64,000 nucleotides of DNA from Bradyrhizobium sp. WSM1417 (GCF_000515415.1 NZ_KI911783.1:6001831-6065830); one strand, 5' to 3'. Shown: positions 45,264-53,875, counted from the first letter of the stretch. Program-made: numbers and translations. Notes: a model not told the origin generated them from the letters alone.

Positions 45264-46025
45264 ATGCAGAACGCGCTTCTGATCGGCTTGTCACGACAGA
45301 TGACGTTGGAACGGCAGATGGATGTCATCGCCAACAACGTCGCCAACGCCAACACCAACGGCTTCAAGGCCGACCACTCGCTGTTCGAGGAGTACCTCAA
45401 CTCGAACGCACGTGAGGACAATTTCGTCGGCTCCGACCGCCGGGTCTCTTATGTGCAGGACCGCGGCACCTTCCGCGACGTCGGCCAGGGGCCGATGGAG
45501 CCGACCAAGAATCCGCTGGACATGGCGATCAGCGGCAACGCCTATTTCGCGGTTCAGGCCAATGGCGCCGAGCGCTACACCCGCGACGGCAAATTCTCGC
45601 TCAACAGCACCGGCCAGCTCGTCACCTCCGACGGCAACCTCGTGCTGGGCACCAGCGGCCCGATCACCTTCCAGCCGACCGACCACGACATCAACGTCGC
45701 GCCGGACGGCACCGTCACGGTGCTCGAGGGCACGGCCAAGAACGACTCGATCCGCGGCAAGATCCGCATGGCCTCGTTCGACGATCCGGCCAAGCTGACC
45801 AAGCTCGGCGCCAACCTTTACAACATCGGCTCCGCGGTCCCGCAGGCCGACACCAAGTCGACCGTGCAGCAGGGCTATGTCGAGAAGTCGAACGTGAACT
45901 CGGTCGGTGAGATGAGCCGCATGGTCGAAGTCATGCGCAGCTACACCGCCATGGCCACCCTGCTCCAGCAGCAGAGTGACATGCACAAATCGGCGATCGA
46001 GAAGCTCGCCGACGTTCCGGCCTGA
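45264..46025 (+). CDS. flgF: Flagellar basal-body rod protein FlgF
   Basis: A 253-aa rod protein. N-terminal ANNVANANTNGFKADHSLFEEYL and C-terminal VNSVGEMSRMVEVMRSYTAMATLLQQQSDM are typical. ATG 45264 is set by AGGGGAGA nine nt upstream. First of the flgF-flgG-flgA-flgH operon behind a sigma-54 promoter. Confidence 0.96.
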   Translation: MQNALLIGLSRQMTLERQMDVIANNVANANTNGFKADHSLFEEYLNSNAREDNFVGSDRRVSYVQDRGTFRDVGQGPMEPTKNPLDMAISGNAYFAVQANGAERYTRDGKFSLNSTGQLVTSDGNLVLGTSGPITFQPTDHDINVAPDGTVTVLEGTAKNDSIRGKIRMASFDDPAKLTKLGANLYNIGSAVPQADTKSTVQQGYVEKSNVNSVGEMSRMVEVMRSYTAMATLLQQQSDMHKSAIEKLADVPA

Positions 46026-46041
46026 TTGAGGGAGAACTGAC

Positions 46042-46830
46042 ATGCAGGCGCTTCACACCGCAGCAACCGGAATGGCGGCACAGGAACTCAACGTTCAGGT
46101 GATCTCCAATAACATCGCGAACCTGCGCACCACCGGCTTCAAGAAGCAGACCGCGGCGTTCCAGGACCTGATCTACGAACACGTCCGCCGCGTCGGCGCC
46201 CAGTCGTCCGACCAGGGCACCATCCTGCCGGTCGGCGTCGACATCGGCGGCGGCGTCAAGACCGTCGGCACGCCGCGCAGCATGACCCAGGGTACCCTGT
46301 CGCAGACCGGCAACGACCTCGACATGGCCATCACGGGCGAAGGCTTCTTCAAGATCCTGATGCCCGACGGCAGCTATCAGTACACCCGCGACGGCACCTT
46401 CCAAATGGACAATCAGGGACGCATCGTCACGGCGCAGGGCAACCCGGTGCAACCGACGATCACGATCCCGAACAACGCCTCGGGCCTCACCATCAACGTG
46501 CAGGGCCAGGTCTCGGTGACGCTGCCGGGTTCGTCGACCTCGGCCGTCCAGGGCCAGATCGGCCTGACCCGATTCATCAACAAGGCGGGCCTCCAGCCGG
46601 TCGGCAACAATCAGTTCACCGAAACGCCCTCCTCCGGCCCGCCGCAGGACGGCACCGCCAGCTCCGAGGGTTTCGGCAACATCACCCAGAGCAGCCTCGA
46701 GCAGGCCAATGTCGACGTTGTCTCGGAAATGAGCGACCTGATCGCCGCCCAGCGCGCCTACGAAATGAACGCCAAGGTGATCAGCGCCGCCGACCAGATG
46801 ATGCAGTCGACCACGGCGCTGTTCCGCTGA
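46042..46830 (+). CDS. flgG: Flagellar distal rod protein FlgG
   Basis: A 262-aa distal rod protein: MQALHTAATGMAAQELNVQVISNNIANLRTTGFKKQ at the start and NVDVVSEMSDLIAAQRAYEMNAKVISAADQMMQ at the end are diagnostic. It starts 16 nt after flgF, with GGGAGAA upstream. Confidence 0.98.
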   Translation: MQALHTAATGMAAQELNVQVISNNIANLRTTGFKKQTAAFQDLIYEHVRRVGAQSSDQGTILPVGVDIGGGVKTVGTPRSMTQGTLSQTGNDLDMAITGEGFFKILMPDGSYQYTRDGTFQMDNQGRIVTAQGNPVQPTITIPNNASGLTINVQGQVSVTLPGSSTSAVQGQIGLTRFINKAGLQPVGNNQFTETPSSGPPQDGTASSEGFGNITQSSLEQANVDVVSEMSDLIAAQRAYEMNAKVISAADQMMQSTTALFR

Positions 46831-46840
46831 GGTAATGACG

Positions 46841-47980
46841 ATGATCCGCACCACCCTCGCCACGATCTCCGCTCTCCTCGTGCTGGCACTGCCCGCACGG
46901 GCCGCCGACGATTTCATCGCGACGCCGACGCTGCGCGCGAGCATCACCGTGACCTCGGACGTGGTGCGGGTCGGCGATCTCATCGACAATGCCGGCTCGG
47001 CCGCGCTGATCCCCCTCTACCGCTCGCCCGATCTCGGCACCACCGGTGCGCTGCCGGTCGCGCAGGTGCTGGCGGTGTTGCGCGCAAAGCAGGTGATCGG
47101 CGTGATGACCGGCGACATCAAGGAGGTCCAGGTCACCCGCCTCGCCCGCACGCTCGTGAACAAGGACCTCGAAACCGCGGTCGCCTCGGCGCTCGAGCGC
47201 CGCTTCGGACTTGGCGATGCCGCCAACATCACCGTCACGTTCGACCGCGGCATTGCCGACATGCGGTTGGATGCCTCCAACACCGGCGTGCTGCAGCCGG
47301 TCGCAACCCGCTACGACGCCCGCAGCGGCCGTTTCGACATCGCCTTCGAGATCAACAACGACAACAATCCGGCGCCGACCAAGCTGCGTTTCACCGGCAC
47401 CGCGATCGAAACGGTGGAAGTGGCCGTGCTGACGCGCGACATCGATCGCGTCGATCTTCTGAAGGCCTCCGACGTCGCCATGGAACGCCGGCCGAAGGCC
47501 GAGGTCACGGGTGAGGCCGCCTCGCGCGATCGCACGCTCGGTATGCAGCTCCGCCGGCCGATGCGGGCGGGGACGCCGATCCGCGTCGCCGACATCGTCA
47601 AGCCCGACTTCGTGCAACGCGACCAGAACGTCACCGTCATCTATCAGGTCCCCGGAATCTATCTCACCACGCGCGGCAAGGCGATCGAGAGCGGCGCCGA
47701 GGGCGACACCATCAGCGTGCTCAACCTGCAGACCAAGCGCACGCTGAGCGGCGTCGTCACCGGCCGCGGCCAGGTGACGGTCCAGGGCGCCAGCCAGGCC
47801 GCGCCGATGCCGGCCGCGGTCGAGCAGACCTCCTCGCTCAAGCGCGACGAGGCGCCCGCCCCCGTCGATACCGCAGCCCTCGTCCGGAACCTGGTCCAGA
47901 CCCCGGCATCCCCGGCCCAGATCGCACAAGCCCAGATCCCGCAAGTTCGCGTTTCGCAAGCTCCAGCCAAGTCAGAGTAA
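46841..47980 (+). CDS. flgA: Flagellar P-ring assembly chaperone FlgA
   Basis: A 379-aa FlgA, longer than the enteric protein (about 220 aa). A signal peptide (MIRTTLATISALLVLALPARA) and an SAF-like domain (RRPMRAGTPIRVADIVKPDFVQRDQNVTVIYQVPGIYLTTRGKAIESGAEGDTI) are clear. Two ATGs are available; the second is preferred for ribosome-binding distance. The C-terminal ~60 residues are Pro/Ala/Gln-rich. FlgA escorts FlgI to form the P ring. Confidence 0.92.
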   Translation: MIRTTLATISALLVLALPARAADDFIATPTLRASITVTSDVVRVGDLIDNAGSAALIPLYRSPDLGTTGALPVAQVLAVLRAKQVIGVMTGDIKEVQVTRLARTLVNKDLETAVASALERRFGLGDAANITVTFDRGIADMRLDASNTGVLQPVATRYDARSGRFDIAFEINNDNNPAPTKLRFTGTAIETVEVAVLTRDIDRVDLLKASDVAMERRPKAEVTGEAASRDRTLGMQLRRPMRAGTPIRVADIVKPDFVQRDQNVTVIYQVPGIYLTTRGKAIESGAEGDTISVLNLQTKRTLSGVVTGRGQVTVQGASQAAPMPAAVEQTSSLKRDEAPAPVDTAALVRNLVQTPASPAQIAQAQIPQVRVSQAPAKSE

Positions 47981-47983
47981 GTC

Positions 47984-48751
47984 ATGTCCACGTTCAGTTC
48001 GGCTTTTCGTCTCCGTCGCATCGCGATCTCCGCCCTGCTGCTGGCGACTTGCGCGCTGGCGAGCGGCTGCTCATCGATCGACCGTTTGTCGCAGATCGGC
48101 GAGCAGCCGAAATTGTCGGCGATCGACAATCCCACGACGCAGCCCGGTTACAAGCCGGTGCAGATGCCGATGCCGAAGCCGGAAGTCGCCTCCTACAATC
48201 CGAACTCGCTGTGGCGGAACGGCAGCCGCGCCTTCTTCAAGGACCAACGCGCCCATCAGGTCGGCGATCTCCTGACGGTGGCCGTGAACATCACCGACAA
48301 GGCCAATATCGAAAACGACACCCAGCGCAGCCGCACCAACAAGGAAGATTCCGGGATCACCGACTTCATCGGCGCCAAGACATTGGGCGCCCAAGCGCAG
48401 AAGGTGTTGCCCGGCCGCATCCTCACCGCCGACTCGACCGCGTCCAGCGAGGGCAAAGGAAGCGTGGACCGCAAGGAAGCGTTGCAGACCAACGTCGCCG
48501 CCGTCGTCACCCAGGTCCTGCCCAACGGCAACCTCGTTGTCGAAGGCAAGCAGGAGATCCGCGTCAACTACGAGATCCGCGAGCTCATCGTCGCCGGCAT
48601 CGTCCGTCCCGAAGACATCCAGAGCGACAACACCATCGATTCCACCAAGATCGCGCAGGCCCGAATCGCCTACGGCGGCCGCGGCCAGATCATGGACGTG
48701 CAGCAACCGCGCTACGGCCAGCAAGTCATGGACGTACTGCTGCCCTTCTAG
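47984..48751 (+). CDS. flgH: Flagellar L-ring protein FlgH
   Basis: A 255-aa outer-membrane lipoprotein: the lipobox is LASGC near residue 29, and the L-ring core RQVGDLLTVAVNITDKANIENDTQRSR ... ADSTASSEGKGSVDRKEALQTNVAAVVTQVLPNGNLVVEGKQEIRVNYE follows. Only 3 nt separate it from flgA. A strong terminator lies about 60 bp downstream. Confidence 0.97.
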   Translation: MSTFSSAFRLRRIAISALLLATCALASGCSSIDRLSQIGEQPKLSAIDNPTTQPGYKPVQMPMPKPEVASYNPNSLWRNGSRAFFKDQRAHQVGDLLTVAVNITDKANIENDTQRSRTNKEDSGITDFIGAKTLGAQAQKVLPGRILTADSTASSEGKGSVDRKEALQTNVAAVVTQVLPNGNLVVEGKQEIRVNYEIRELIVAGIVRPEDIQSDNTIDSTKIAQARIAYGGRGQIMDVQQPRYGQQVMDVLLPF

Positions 48752-48810
48752 CCTTCTCCCGAGCTCCCACATCGTGTTCGCGAACCTAGGCGCGGACGAC
48801 GATGTACGAC

Positions 48811-48852
48811 GCGGCCCTCGCCAGCTCCCCTGGCGAGGGCCGCATGTATTTT
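48811..48852 (+). terminator. Intrinsic terminator of the flgF-flgH operon
   Basis: GCGGCCCTCGCCAG, a short loop, CTGGCGAGGGCCGC (14 bp, perfect), followed by ATGTATTTT. It lies 60 bp after the flgH stop. Confidence 0.85.
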
Positions 48853-48922
48853 GGCGATGGCTGCATGCAGCGCTCAGGCACGCGCGATTGTAGCGAAGCC
48901 GCTATCCCCCTCTCCGCCCTCT

Positions 48923-49030
48923 CAGCTGTCATCGCCCGCGAAGGCGGGCGATCCAGTATTTCGAGACGTCAGTGATGAACCGAGAAGCCGCGGCGTACTG
49001 GATTCCCTGCCTTCGCGGGGAATGACTGCG
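48923..49030. repeat. Palindromic intergenic element, type B (two half copies)
   Basis: CAGCTGTCATCGCCCGCGAAGGCGGGCGATCCAGTA and, 30 bp on, GCGTACTGGATTCCCTGCCTTCGCGGGGAATGAC. Both resemble the element at 16576-16617, one in each orientation. It fills the gap between flgH and the convergent hydratase gene. Confidence 0.75.
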
Positions 49031-49048
49031 GAGAGTAACGCAGCGCCC

Positions 49049-49828
49049 TCACGTAAACTCCGCCTCCACGGTCCCCAACCCGTCCAGCTCCATCCGCACC
49101 TTGTCGCCGGCCTTCAGCCACAGCGTCTTCACCAGGCTCCCGGTGAGAACGAGCTGTCCTGCGTGCAGACCCTTGCCCTCGGCGGCGAGATGGTTGGCGA
49201 GCCAGGCGAGTGCGTTATGGGGATGGCCGAGCACGTCGGCGCCGGTGCCGTGGCTGACCTCCTCGCCGTTGACGATGGCGCGGCCTTTGACCGCCTTCAG
49301 GTCCGGCACCGACGAGCGCGGCACGACCTCGCCCAGCACGCAGCCGGCGGCGAAGAAATCGTCGGCGATCAGCGTCGGCGCGCCCATTGTTTCCCACTTC
49401 ACATAGCGGTCGTCGACGATTTCGATCGCGGGATGATAGGCCTCGACGGCTTCGCCGACCCATTCGGCCGTGAACGGCGCCTCGCCGGCGGCGAGATTGC
49501 GCTTCAGCCGCACCGCGATCTCGCATTCGACGCCGACGCGGACATAGTCGGCAGCCGCGAGCTGCACGCCGCTGTCGTGCACGCCCTTCTGGAACACGCC
49601 GCCGCCGCATGGATGTGGAATGCCGATGTAATCCTGCATCACCTGGCTGGTGCAGCCGATCTTGTAGCCGACCAGCGGACCGGCATGCGGCAGCAGCAGA
49701 TCGTGCACCGCGCGCTGGACCTGATAGCCCTCGGCTTCGTCAGCCGGAGGAACTTCGAGCGCCGCGAGCGGCGCATGGTTGCGGCGCGCCAGCGCGATCG
49801 CCTTTGCGGCTGCGAGAATTGTGTCCAT
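49049..49828 (-). CDS. 2-oxopent-4-enoate hydratase-like protein (FAH superfamily)
   Basis: A 259-aa protein of the MhpD type, a soluble enzyme of the fumarylacetoacetate hydrolase superfamily. Recognised motifs are GYKIGCTSQVMQDYIGIPHPCGGGVF near residue 55, VECEIAVRLKRNL near residue 100 (metal-binding Glu pair), and NALAWLANHLAAEGKGLHAGQLVLTGSL near residue 200. In catabolic pathways it hydrates 2-hydroxypentadienoate. No pathway genes flank it; it interrupts the flagellar cluster. Confidence 0.88.
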   Translation of the reverse strand: MDTILAAAKAIALARRNHAPLAALEVPPADEAEGYQVQRAVHDLLLPHAGPLVGYKIGCTSQVMQDYIGIPHPCGGGVFQKGVHDSGVQLAAADYVRVGVECEIAVRLKRNLAAGEAPFTAEWVGEAVEAYHPAIEIVDDRYVKWETMGAPTLIADDFFAAGCVLGEVVPRSSVPDLKAVKGRAIVNGEEVSHGTGADVLGHPHNALAWLANHLAAEGKGLHAGQLVLTGSLVKTLWLKAGDKVRMELDGLGTVEAEFT

Positions 49829-50312
49829 CGGCGCCCGCTCCTACACACCACAATCAAGGGCGGTACTTCAGCATCCCCGCCGGGGCGTGACAAGCGCGAG
49901 GGCCGCGCGGCCGCACGTCATTGCCAGCCCGAGCTGGAATGAGCTACGGACGCTGATCGGCCACATCACGGCAAGCCTCATCGGCTGCGCTGGCGTTTAA
50001 GGAAATATTGAGCTGGTCCGGGCTTTATGGGGAACGCGCGCCTTGTAGCGTCGCACCAGGCCTGATTGCGGCGATGCTTGAAGCTGCTGGATCAGTGCCT
50101 CAGCATTCGAGTCGATGTCCTTGATGCGACTCGCAAAACCTCCCGCACTTGAACTGAAGGCTGTTTCTCATCCAAACTCACGTGAGCTCGGAGGAGTTGA
50201 GTCTAGCCCATTGATCGCGATTCACTTTTCGTGATTGCGCTCGCGCGCCGAACGCGCGGTTGCAAGCGACAGGCAAAACGCTGGCCACGGCGCGAAAAGG
50301 AGCGCCTTGCGT
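49829..50312. other. Intergenic stretch with a possible gene remnant
   Basis: Roughly 480 bp without an intact gene. On the minus strand about 50180-50000 one frame reads GGFASRIKDIDSNAEALIQQ then GLVRRYKARVPHKARTS before a stop. It looks protein-like but lacks a start codon and is preceded by stops, so it may be the end of a decayed gene. Nothing else was recognised. Confidence 0.35.
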
Positions 50313-50344
50313 CCAAAAAACAAAGAACCGCATCGCTGCGGCTC
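50313..50344 (-). terminator. Intrinsic terminator of dksA
   Basis: On the minus strand CCGCA, loop GCGA, TGCGG is followed by TTCTTTGTTTTTT. It lies 8-9 nt beyond the dksA stop. Confidence 0.82.
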
Positions 50345-50349
50345 GGACT

Positions 50350-50760
50350 CTATTCGTCGCGATAGACCTTCTCGCGTTTCTCGTGGCGCTCCTGCGCCTC
50401 CACCGAGAGCGTCGCGATGGGCCGGGCCTCGAGCCGCTTCAACGAGATCGGCTCGCCGGTGTCCTCGCAATAGCCGTAGGTGTTGTCCTCGATACGCTGG
50501 AGCGCGGCGTCGATCTTGGCGATCAACTTGCGCTGGCGGTCGCGGGCACGGAGTTCGATAGCGCGATCGGTTTCGGACGATGCCCGATCGGCGAGATCGG
50601 GGTGGTTCACGTTCTCCTCCTGCAGGGCCTGCAGGGTGAGTTTGGACTCTTTGAGGATCTCATCCTTCCAGGCGAGGAGCTTCAAGCGGAAGTACTCCTT
50701 CTGCCTATCGTTCATGAAAGGCTCTTTTTCGGTCGGTCGGTAGTTTTTCAACTTTTCCAA
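50350..50760 (-). CDS. dksA: DksA-family RNA polymerase regulator, reduced zinc finger
   Basis: A 136-aa DksA homologue. The coiled coil (FRLKLLAWKDEILKESKLTLQALQEENVNHPDLADRASSETDRAIELRARDRQRKLIAKIDAAL) and the DLADRASSETD tip are intact. The zinc finger keeps only one of four cysteines: GYCEDTG and ...ATLSVEAQERHE where DksA has CxxC pairs. Alphaproteobacterial DksA proteins often have this change. The gene sits inside the flagellar cluster. The TTG at 50760 is used because the N-terminal EKLKNYRPTEKEPFMN resembles other rhizobial DksA proteins; ATG 50715 is the alternative. Confidence 0.9.
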   Translation of the reverse strand: MEKLKNYRPTEKEPFMNDRQKEYFRLKLLAWKDEILKESKLTLQALQEENVNHPDLADRASSETDRAIELRARDRQRKLIAKIDAALQRIEDNTYGYCEDTGEPISLKRLEARPIATLSVEAQERHEKREKVYRDE

Positions 50761-50930
50761 GGGCGGCCTATCTGTCTAAGCAACGACTCGTACGCGGAAC
50801 GGGGTCCGCTGAGCGGGGCGTTATATAGCGGCCTCCTGTGACAGACAATGCTTCCCTGATCGCCCGACCGGCGCCCCCAAGCCCTTGCACAGGAAGGTTT
50901 ATCCTGGAGGGCCCGGGAGCGGCCGACGGC

Positions 50931-51542
50931 CTAGTAGCCGACCGTGAAGCGCCGCCTCTCATGGGCCGGCCGCTCGATTTCGTCGGCGAGCGCGATGGCG
51001 TAATCCGCGAAGCTGATCCAGCTCTTCCCGTTCGCATCTGCGAGAAGCTGATCGTTGCCAAGCCGGAACTTGCCGGTGCGCTCCCCCTCGACGAACAGGG
51101 CCGACGGCGAGATGAAGGTCCAGTTCAGCTCCTTTTCCTGCCGCAGCAGGTCGAGAAAGGCCGAACCCGCCTCCGCTTCAGCCTTGTACTGAGCCGGAAA
51201 ACCGGGAGTTGTCACCAGCTTGACGCCCGGAGCGACCTCCAGGCTGCCGGCTCCGCCGACGACGAGGTAACGGCCGACCTTGGAGTCCTTGGCCGCGCCG
51301 ATCAGCTTGAGCGCGTCGCTGGCCAGGAAGTGCACGGAACTCACGGCGACGTCGTGCCCGGCCCACAGTTTGGTAAGGCCTGGCTGGTCGAGCACGTCCC
51401 CCTTGGTGGGGGTGACGTTCGGCAAGGCCGCGATCTTCTCGGGGTTGCGGGCGATGGCCGTGACCGCATGGCCGCGGCGGGACAGTTCCTTGGTGATCTC
51501 CGACCCGGCCCGGCCCGAGGCGCCGGCAACTGCGATTTGCAT
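50931..51542 (-). CDS. NmrA/SDR-type NAD(P)-binding oxidoreductase
   Basis: A 203-aa Rossmann-fold protein with the nucleotide-binding GASGRAG at the N-terminus (MQIAVAGASGRAGSEITKEL), KGDVLDQPGL near residue 49 and a C-terminal YWNB-like end. This matches small NAD(P)-binding reductases of the NmrA/YwnB group. It is divergent from an HxlR regulator, with a perfect palindrome in between that should control it. Confidence 0.87.
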   Translation of the reverse strand: MQIAVAGASGRAGSEITKELSRRGHAVTAIARNPEKIAALPNVTPTKGDVLDQPGLTKLWAGHDVAVSSVHFLASDALKLIGAAKDSKVGRYLVVGGAGSLEVAPGVKLVTTPGFPAQYKAEAEAGSAFLDLLRQEKELNWTFISPSALFVEGERTGKFRLGNDQLLADANGKSWISFADYAIALADEIERPAHERRRFTVGY

Positions 51543-51561
51543 GGAAGGCTCCTGTGCTGTT

Positions 51562-51580
51562 TAGTAACCAATAGTTACTA
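51562..51580. promoter_or_regulatory. Candidate HxlR operator
   Basis: TAGTAACCAATAGTTACTA is a perfect inverted repeat (TAGTAAC-N5-GTTACTA). It lies 20 bp upstream of the reductase and about 110 bp before the regulator. A further GTAAC motif occurs at about 51641. Confidence 0.75.
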
Positions 51581-51690
51581 GATATCGCAAAGAGCGCTGG
51601 TGTTAAGAGAGCACTTTGTGCTTACCTGATTACACAGAAGTAACCGGCGGCGGCCGGCCCATGAGCGGAATGGATCGCGAGGACCCGACG

Positions 51691-52062
51691 ATGAAGCCAG
51701 ACGTCTATGCAGCGAACTGCCCCACGCGACAGATCCTCGACCGTGTCGGCGACAAATGGGCGGTGCTGATCCTGCTGCTGCTGCGCGAGGAGCCGATGCG
51801 CTTCAATCAGTTGCGCCGCACGATCGAAGGCATTTCGCAGAAGATGCTGAGCCAGGTTCTCAAGTCGCTCGAGCGCGACGGATTGATCAAGCGTCACGCC
51901 ATCGCAACCGTGCCGGTGACCGTGGAATACTCGATCACGCAGCTCGGCGTGACGCTCGCCGCAGCCGTCGATCCGCTGCGCGATTGGGCCGAACAGAATC
52001 TGAAAGACGTGCTCGCCGCCCAGCGCCGCTACGACGCGCAGCTGAAGGATGAAGCGGCGTAG
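51691..52062 (+). CDS. HxlR-family transcriptional regulator
   Basis: A 123-aa winged-helix regulator: Cys10 near the N-terminus (YAANCPTRQILDRVGDKWAVLILLLL), then RFNQLRRTIEGISQKMLSQVLKSLERDGLIKR and VTVEYSITQLGVTL. HxlR proteins of this type sense quinones, aldehydes or other electrophiles through the N-terminal Cys. GAGGA seven nt before ATG 51691 supports this start; ATGs at 51661 and 51670 would add up to ten residues. Confidence 0.88.
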   Translation: MKPDVYAANCPTRQILDRVGDKWAVLILLLLREEPMRFNQLRRTIEGISQKMLSQVLKSLERDGLIKRHAIATVPVTVEYSITQLGVTLAAAVDPLRDWAEQNLKDVLAAQRRYDAQLKDEAA

Positions 52063-52066
52063 GACG

Positions 52067-52480
52067 CTAGGCCTGCCCGGCCTTGGCGAGTTCGACCTCG
52101 ACGCGCAGCTCGATCTCGGACAGCACCGAATCCAGGCCGGGATCGCCGGAGGACGATTTCAGGTTCGCCGCAGCATCACGCAGCCGCATCACGGTCGAGG
52201 CGTCGAGCTTGCCGGAGAGAAGCCCCATCTTGAGATCGTCAAGCACGTCGAGCGCGGTCTTTCCGCGCACGACCGAGCGCTTGCGACGCTCGACGGGATC
52301 CTCCTCGATGCCTTGCAGCGCGAGCAGCCCGTCGATGTTGGCGGCGGCCTTCGGTGCGGCGGCGCCCCGCGTCTCCGGCGCCGACGAGGTGTCGGGCAGC
52401 ACGAAGCCGCCGGAGCTCGTCCGCCTGGCCTGGCTGGCCGGCGTTCCAAGCGTGGTGCCGTTCGGTCCGTAGATGCGCAT
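52067..52480 (-). CDS. fliX: Flagellar assembly regulator FliX
   Basis: A 137-aa FliX, which in Caulobacter couples basal-body assembly to FlbD activity at sigma-54 flagellar promoters. Marks are MRIYGPNGTT at the start and DDLKMGLLSGKLDASTVMRLRDAA with LDSVLSEIELRVEVELAKAG at the end. It is divergent from flgI, as in Caulobacter, with a CtrA-box variant on its own side and a sigma-54 promoter on the flgI side. Confidence 0.9.
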   Translation of the reverse strand: MRIYGPNGTTLGTPASQARRTSSGGFVLPDTSSAPETRGAAAPKAAANIDGLLALQGIEEDPVERRKRSVVRGKTALDVLDDLKMGLLSGKLDASTVMRLRDAAANLKSSSGDPGLDSVLSEIELRVEVELAKAGQA

Positions 52481-52526
52481 CGGAAGCAATCCGGGTGATC
52501 GATGCGCCACATTCGCCGTTTTATGG

Positions 52527-52541
52527 TTAACGGCCCGTAAA
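52527..52541 (-). promoter_or_regulatory. CtrA box variant upstream of fliX
   Basis: On the minus strand TTTACGGGCCGTTAACCAT: TTTA-N7-TTAA, one base from the consensus, with the extended TTAACCAT half-site. It is 47-61 bp upstream of the fliX start. Confidence 0.75.
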
Positions 52542-52658
52542 CAGCCCGGCAAAATCTGCCGACAGGCGGCAGTTTCGCTCCTCAGGGACAACACAGGCTG
52601 AGGTCGCTCGAAACAGATTTATTCAACCTAATCAGCGACCTACCCCCGCTGCCCCGAG

Positions 52659-52675
52659 TTGGCACAGCGCTCGCA
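52659..52675 (+). promoter_or_regulatory. Sigma-54 promoter of flgI
   Basis: TTGGCACAGCGCTCGCA has the -24 TTGGCAC and -12 CGC elements with GG and GC 10 bp apart. It lies 76 bp upstream of flgI. The -12 half has the same TCGC variant as the flgF promoter. Confidence 0.82.
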
Positions 52676-52750
52676 AGGACAGCGTCGGACCAGCTCGTCA
52701 TGGGAGTGTCGTGATGGTCCTTTGATTTGAGGAGCCTCGGGGAGCAGAGG

Positions 52751-53875
52751 ATGCCAAGCGTTCGTTGGGTGAGACTTGTGGGGGTGGCCTGCGCCGCGCT
52801 GTCAGCGCTGGTGCTCTCGGTCAATTCTGCAAGCGCGACATCGCGCATCAAGGATCTCGCCAACATCGAAGGCGTGCGGCAGAACCAGCTCATCGGCTAC
52901 GGCCTCGTCGTCGGCCTCAACGGCACCGGCGACACGCTCAACAACATCCCCTTCACCAAGCAGTCGCTGCAAGCGATGCTCGAACGCATGGGCGTCAACA
53001 TCCGCGGCGCCACCATCCGCACCGGCAACGTCGCCGCCGTGATGGTGACCGGCAATCTGCCGGCCTTCGCCACCCAGGGCACGCGCATGGACGTCACCGT
53101 CTCCGCGCTCGGCGACGCCAAGAATCTCCAGGGCGGCACCCTGCTCGTCACCCCCCTCCTCGGCGCGGACGGCAACGTCTATTCGGTCGCACAGGGCTCG
53201 CTCGCGATCTCCGGCTTCCAGGCCGAGGGCGAGGCGGCGAAAATCGTGCGTGGCGTTCCGACCGTCGGACGCATTGTCAACGGTGCCATCATCGAGCGCG
53301 AGATCGAGTTCGCGCTAAATCGCCTGCCGAACGTCCGCCTTGCGCTGCGCAATGCCGACTTCACCACGGCCAAGCGGATCGCCGCCGCGATCAATGACTA
53401 TCTCGGCGTCAAGACCGCCGAGCCGATCGACCCATCGACCGTGCAGCTTGCGATCCCGCCGGAGTTCAAGGGCAACGTCGTCGCCTTTCTCACCGAGATC
53501 GAGCAGCTCCAGGTCGATCCGGATCTCGCCGCCAAGATCATCATCGACGAACGCAGCGGCATCATCGTGATGGGCCGCGACGTCCGCGTCGCCACCGTTG
53601 CGGTCGCACAGGGCAACCTCACCGTCACGATCTCCGAGAGCCCGCAGGTCAGCCAGCCCAACCCGCTGTCCCGAGGCCGGACCGTGGTCGCGCCGCGCAG
53701 CAGCGTCAGCGTCACCGAGGACGGCAAGAAGTTCGCCGTGGTCAAGGACGGCGTCTCGCTTCAGCAGCTCGTCGACGGCCTCAATGGTCTCGGCATCGGC
53801 CCGCGCGATCTCATCAGCATCCTGCAGGCGATCAAGGCCGCCGGTGCGATCGAAGCCGACATCGAGGTGATGTGA
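52751..53875 (+). CDS. flgI: Flagellar P-ring protein FlgI
   Basis: A 374-aa P-ring protein with a signal peptide (LVGVACAALSALVLSVNSASA), then RIKDLANIEGVRQNQLIGYGLVVGLNGTGD and NVRGATIRTGNVAAVMVTGNLPAFATQGTRMDVTVSALGDA. ATG 52751 has GGGGAGCAGAGG before it. It overlaps the flgJ start by one base. Confidence 0.98.
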   Translation: MPSVRWVRLVGVACAALSALVLSVNSASATSRIKDLANIEGVRQNQLIGYGLVVGLNGTGDTLNNIPFTKQSLQAMLERMGVNIRGATIRTGNVAAVMVTGNLPAFATQGTRMDVTVSALGDAKNLQGGTLLVTPLLGADGNVYSVAQGSLAISGFQAEGEAAKIVRGVPTVGRIVNGAIIEREIEFALNRLPNVRLALRNADFTTAKRIAAAINDYLGVKTAEPIDPSTVQLAIPPEFKGNVVAFLTEIEQLQVDPDLAAKIIIDERSGIIVMGRDVRVATVAVAQGNLTVTISESPQVSQPNPLSRGRTVVAPRSSVSVTEDGKKFAVVKDGVSLQQLVDGLNGLGIGPRDLISILQAIKAAGAIEADIEVM

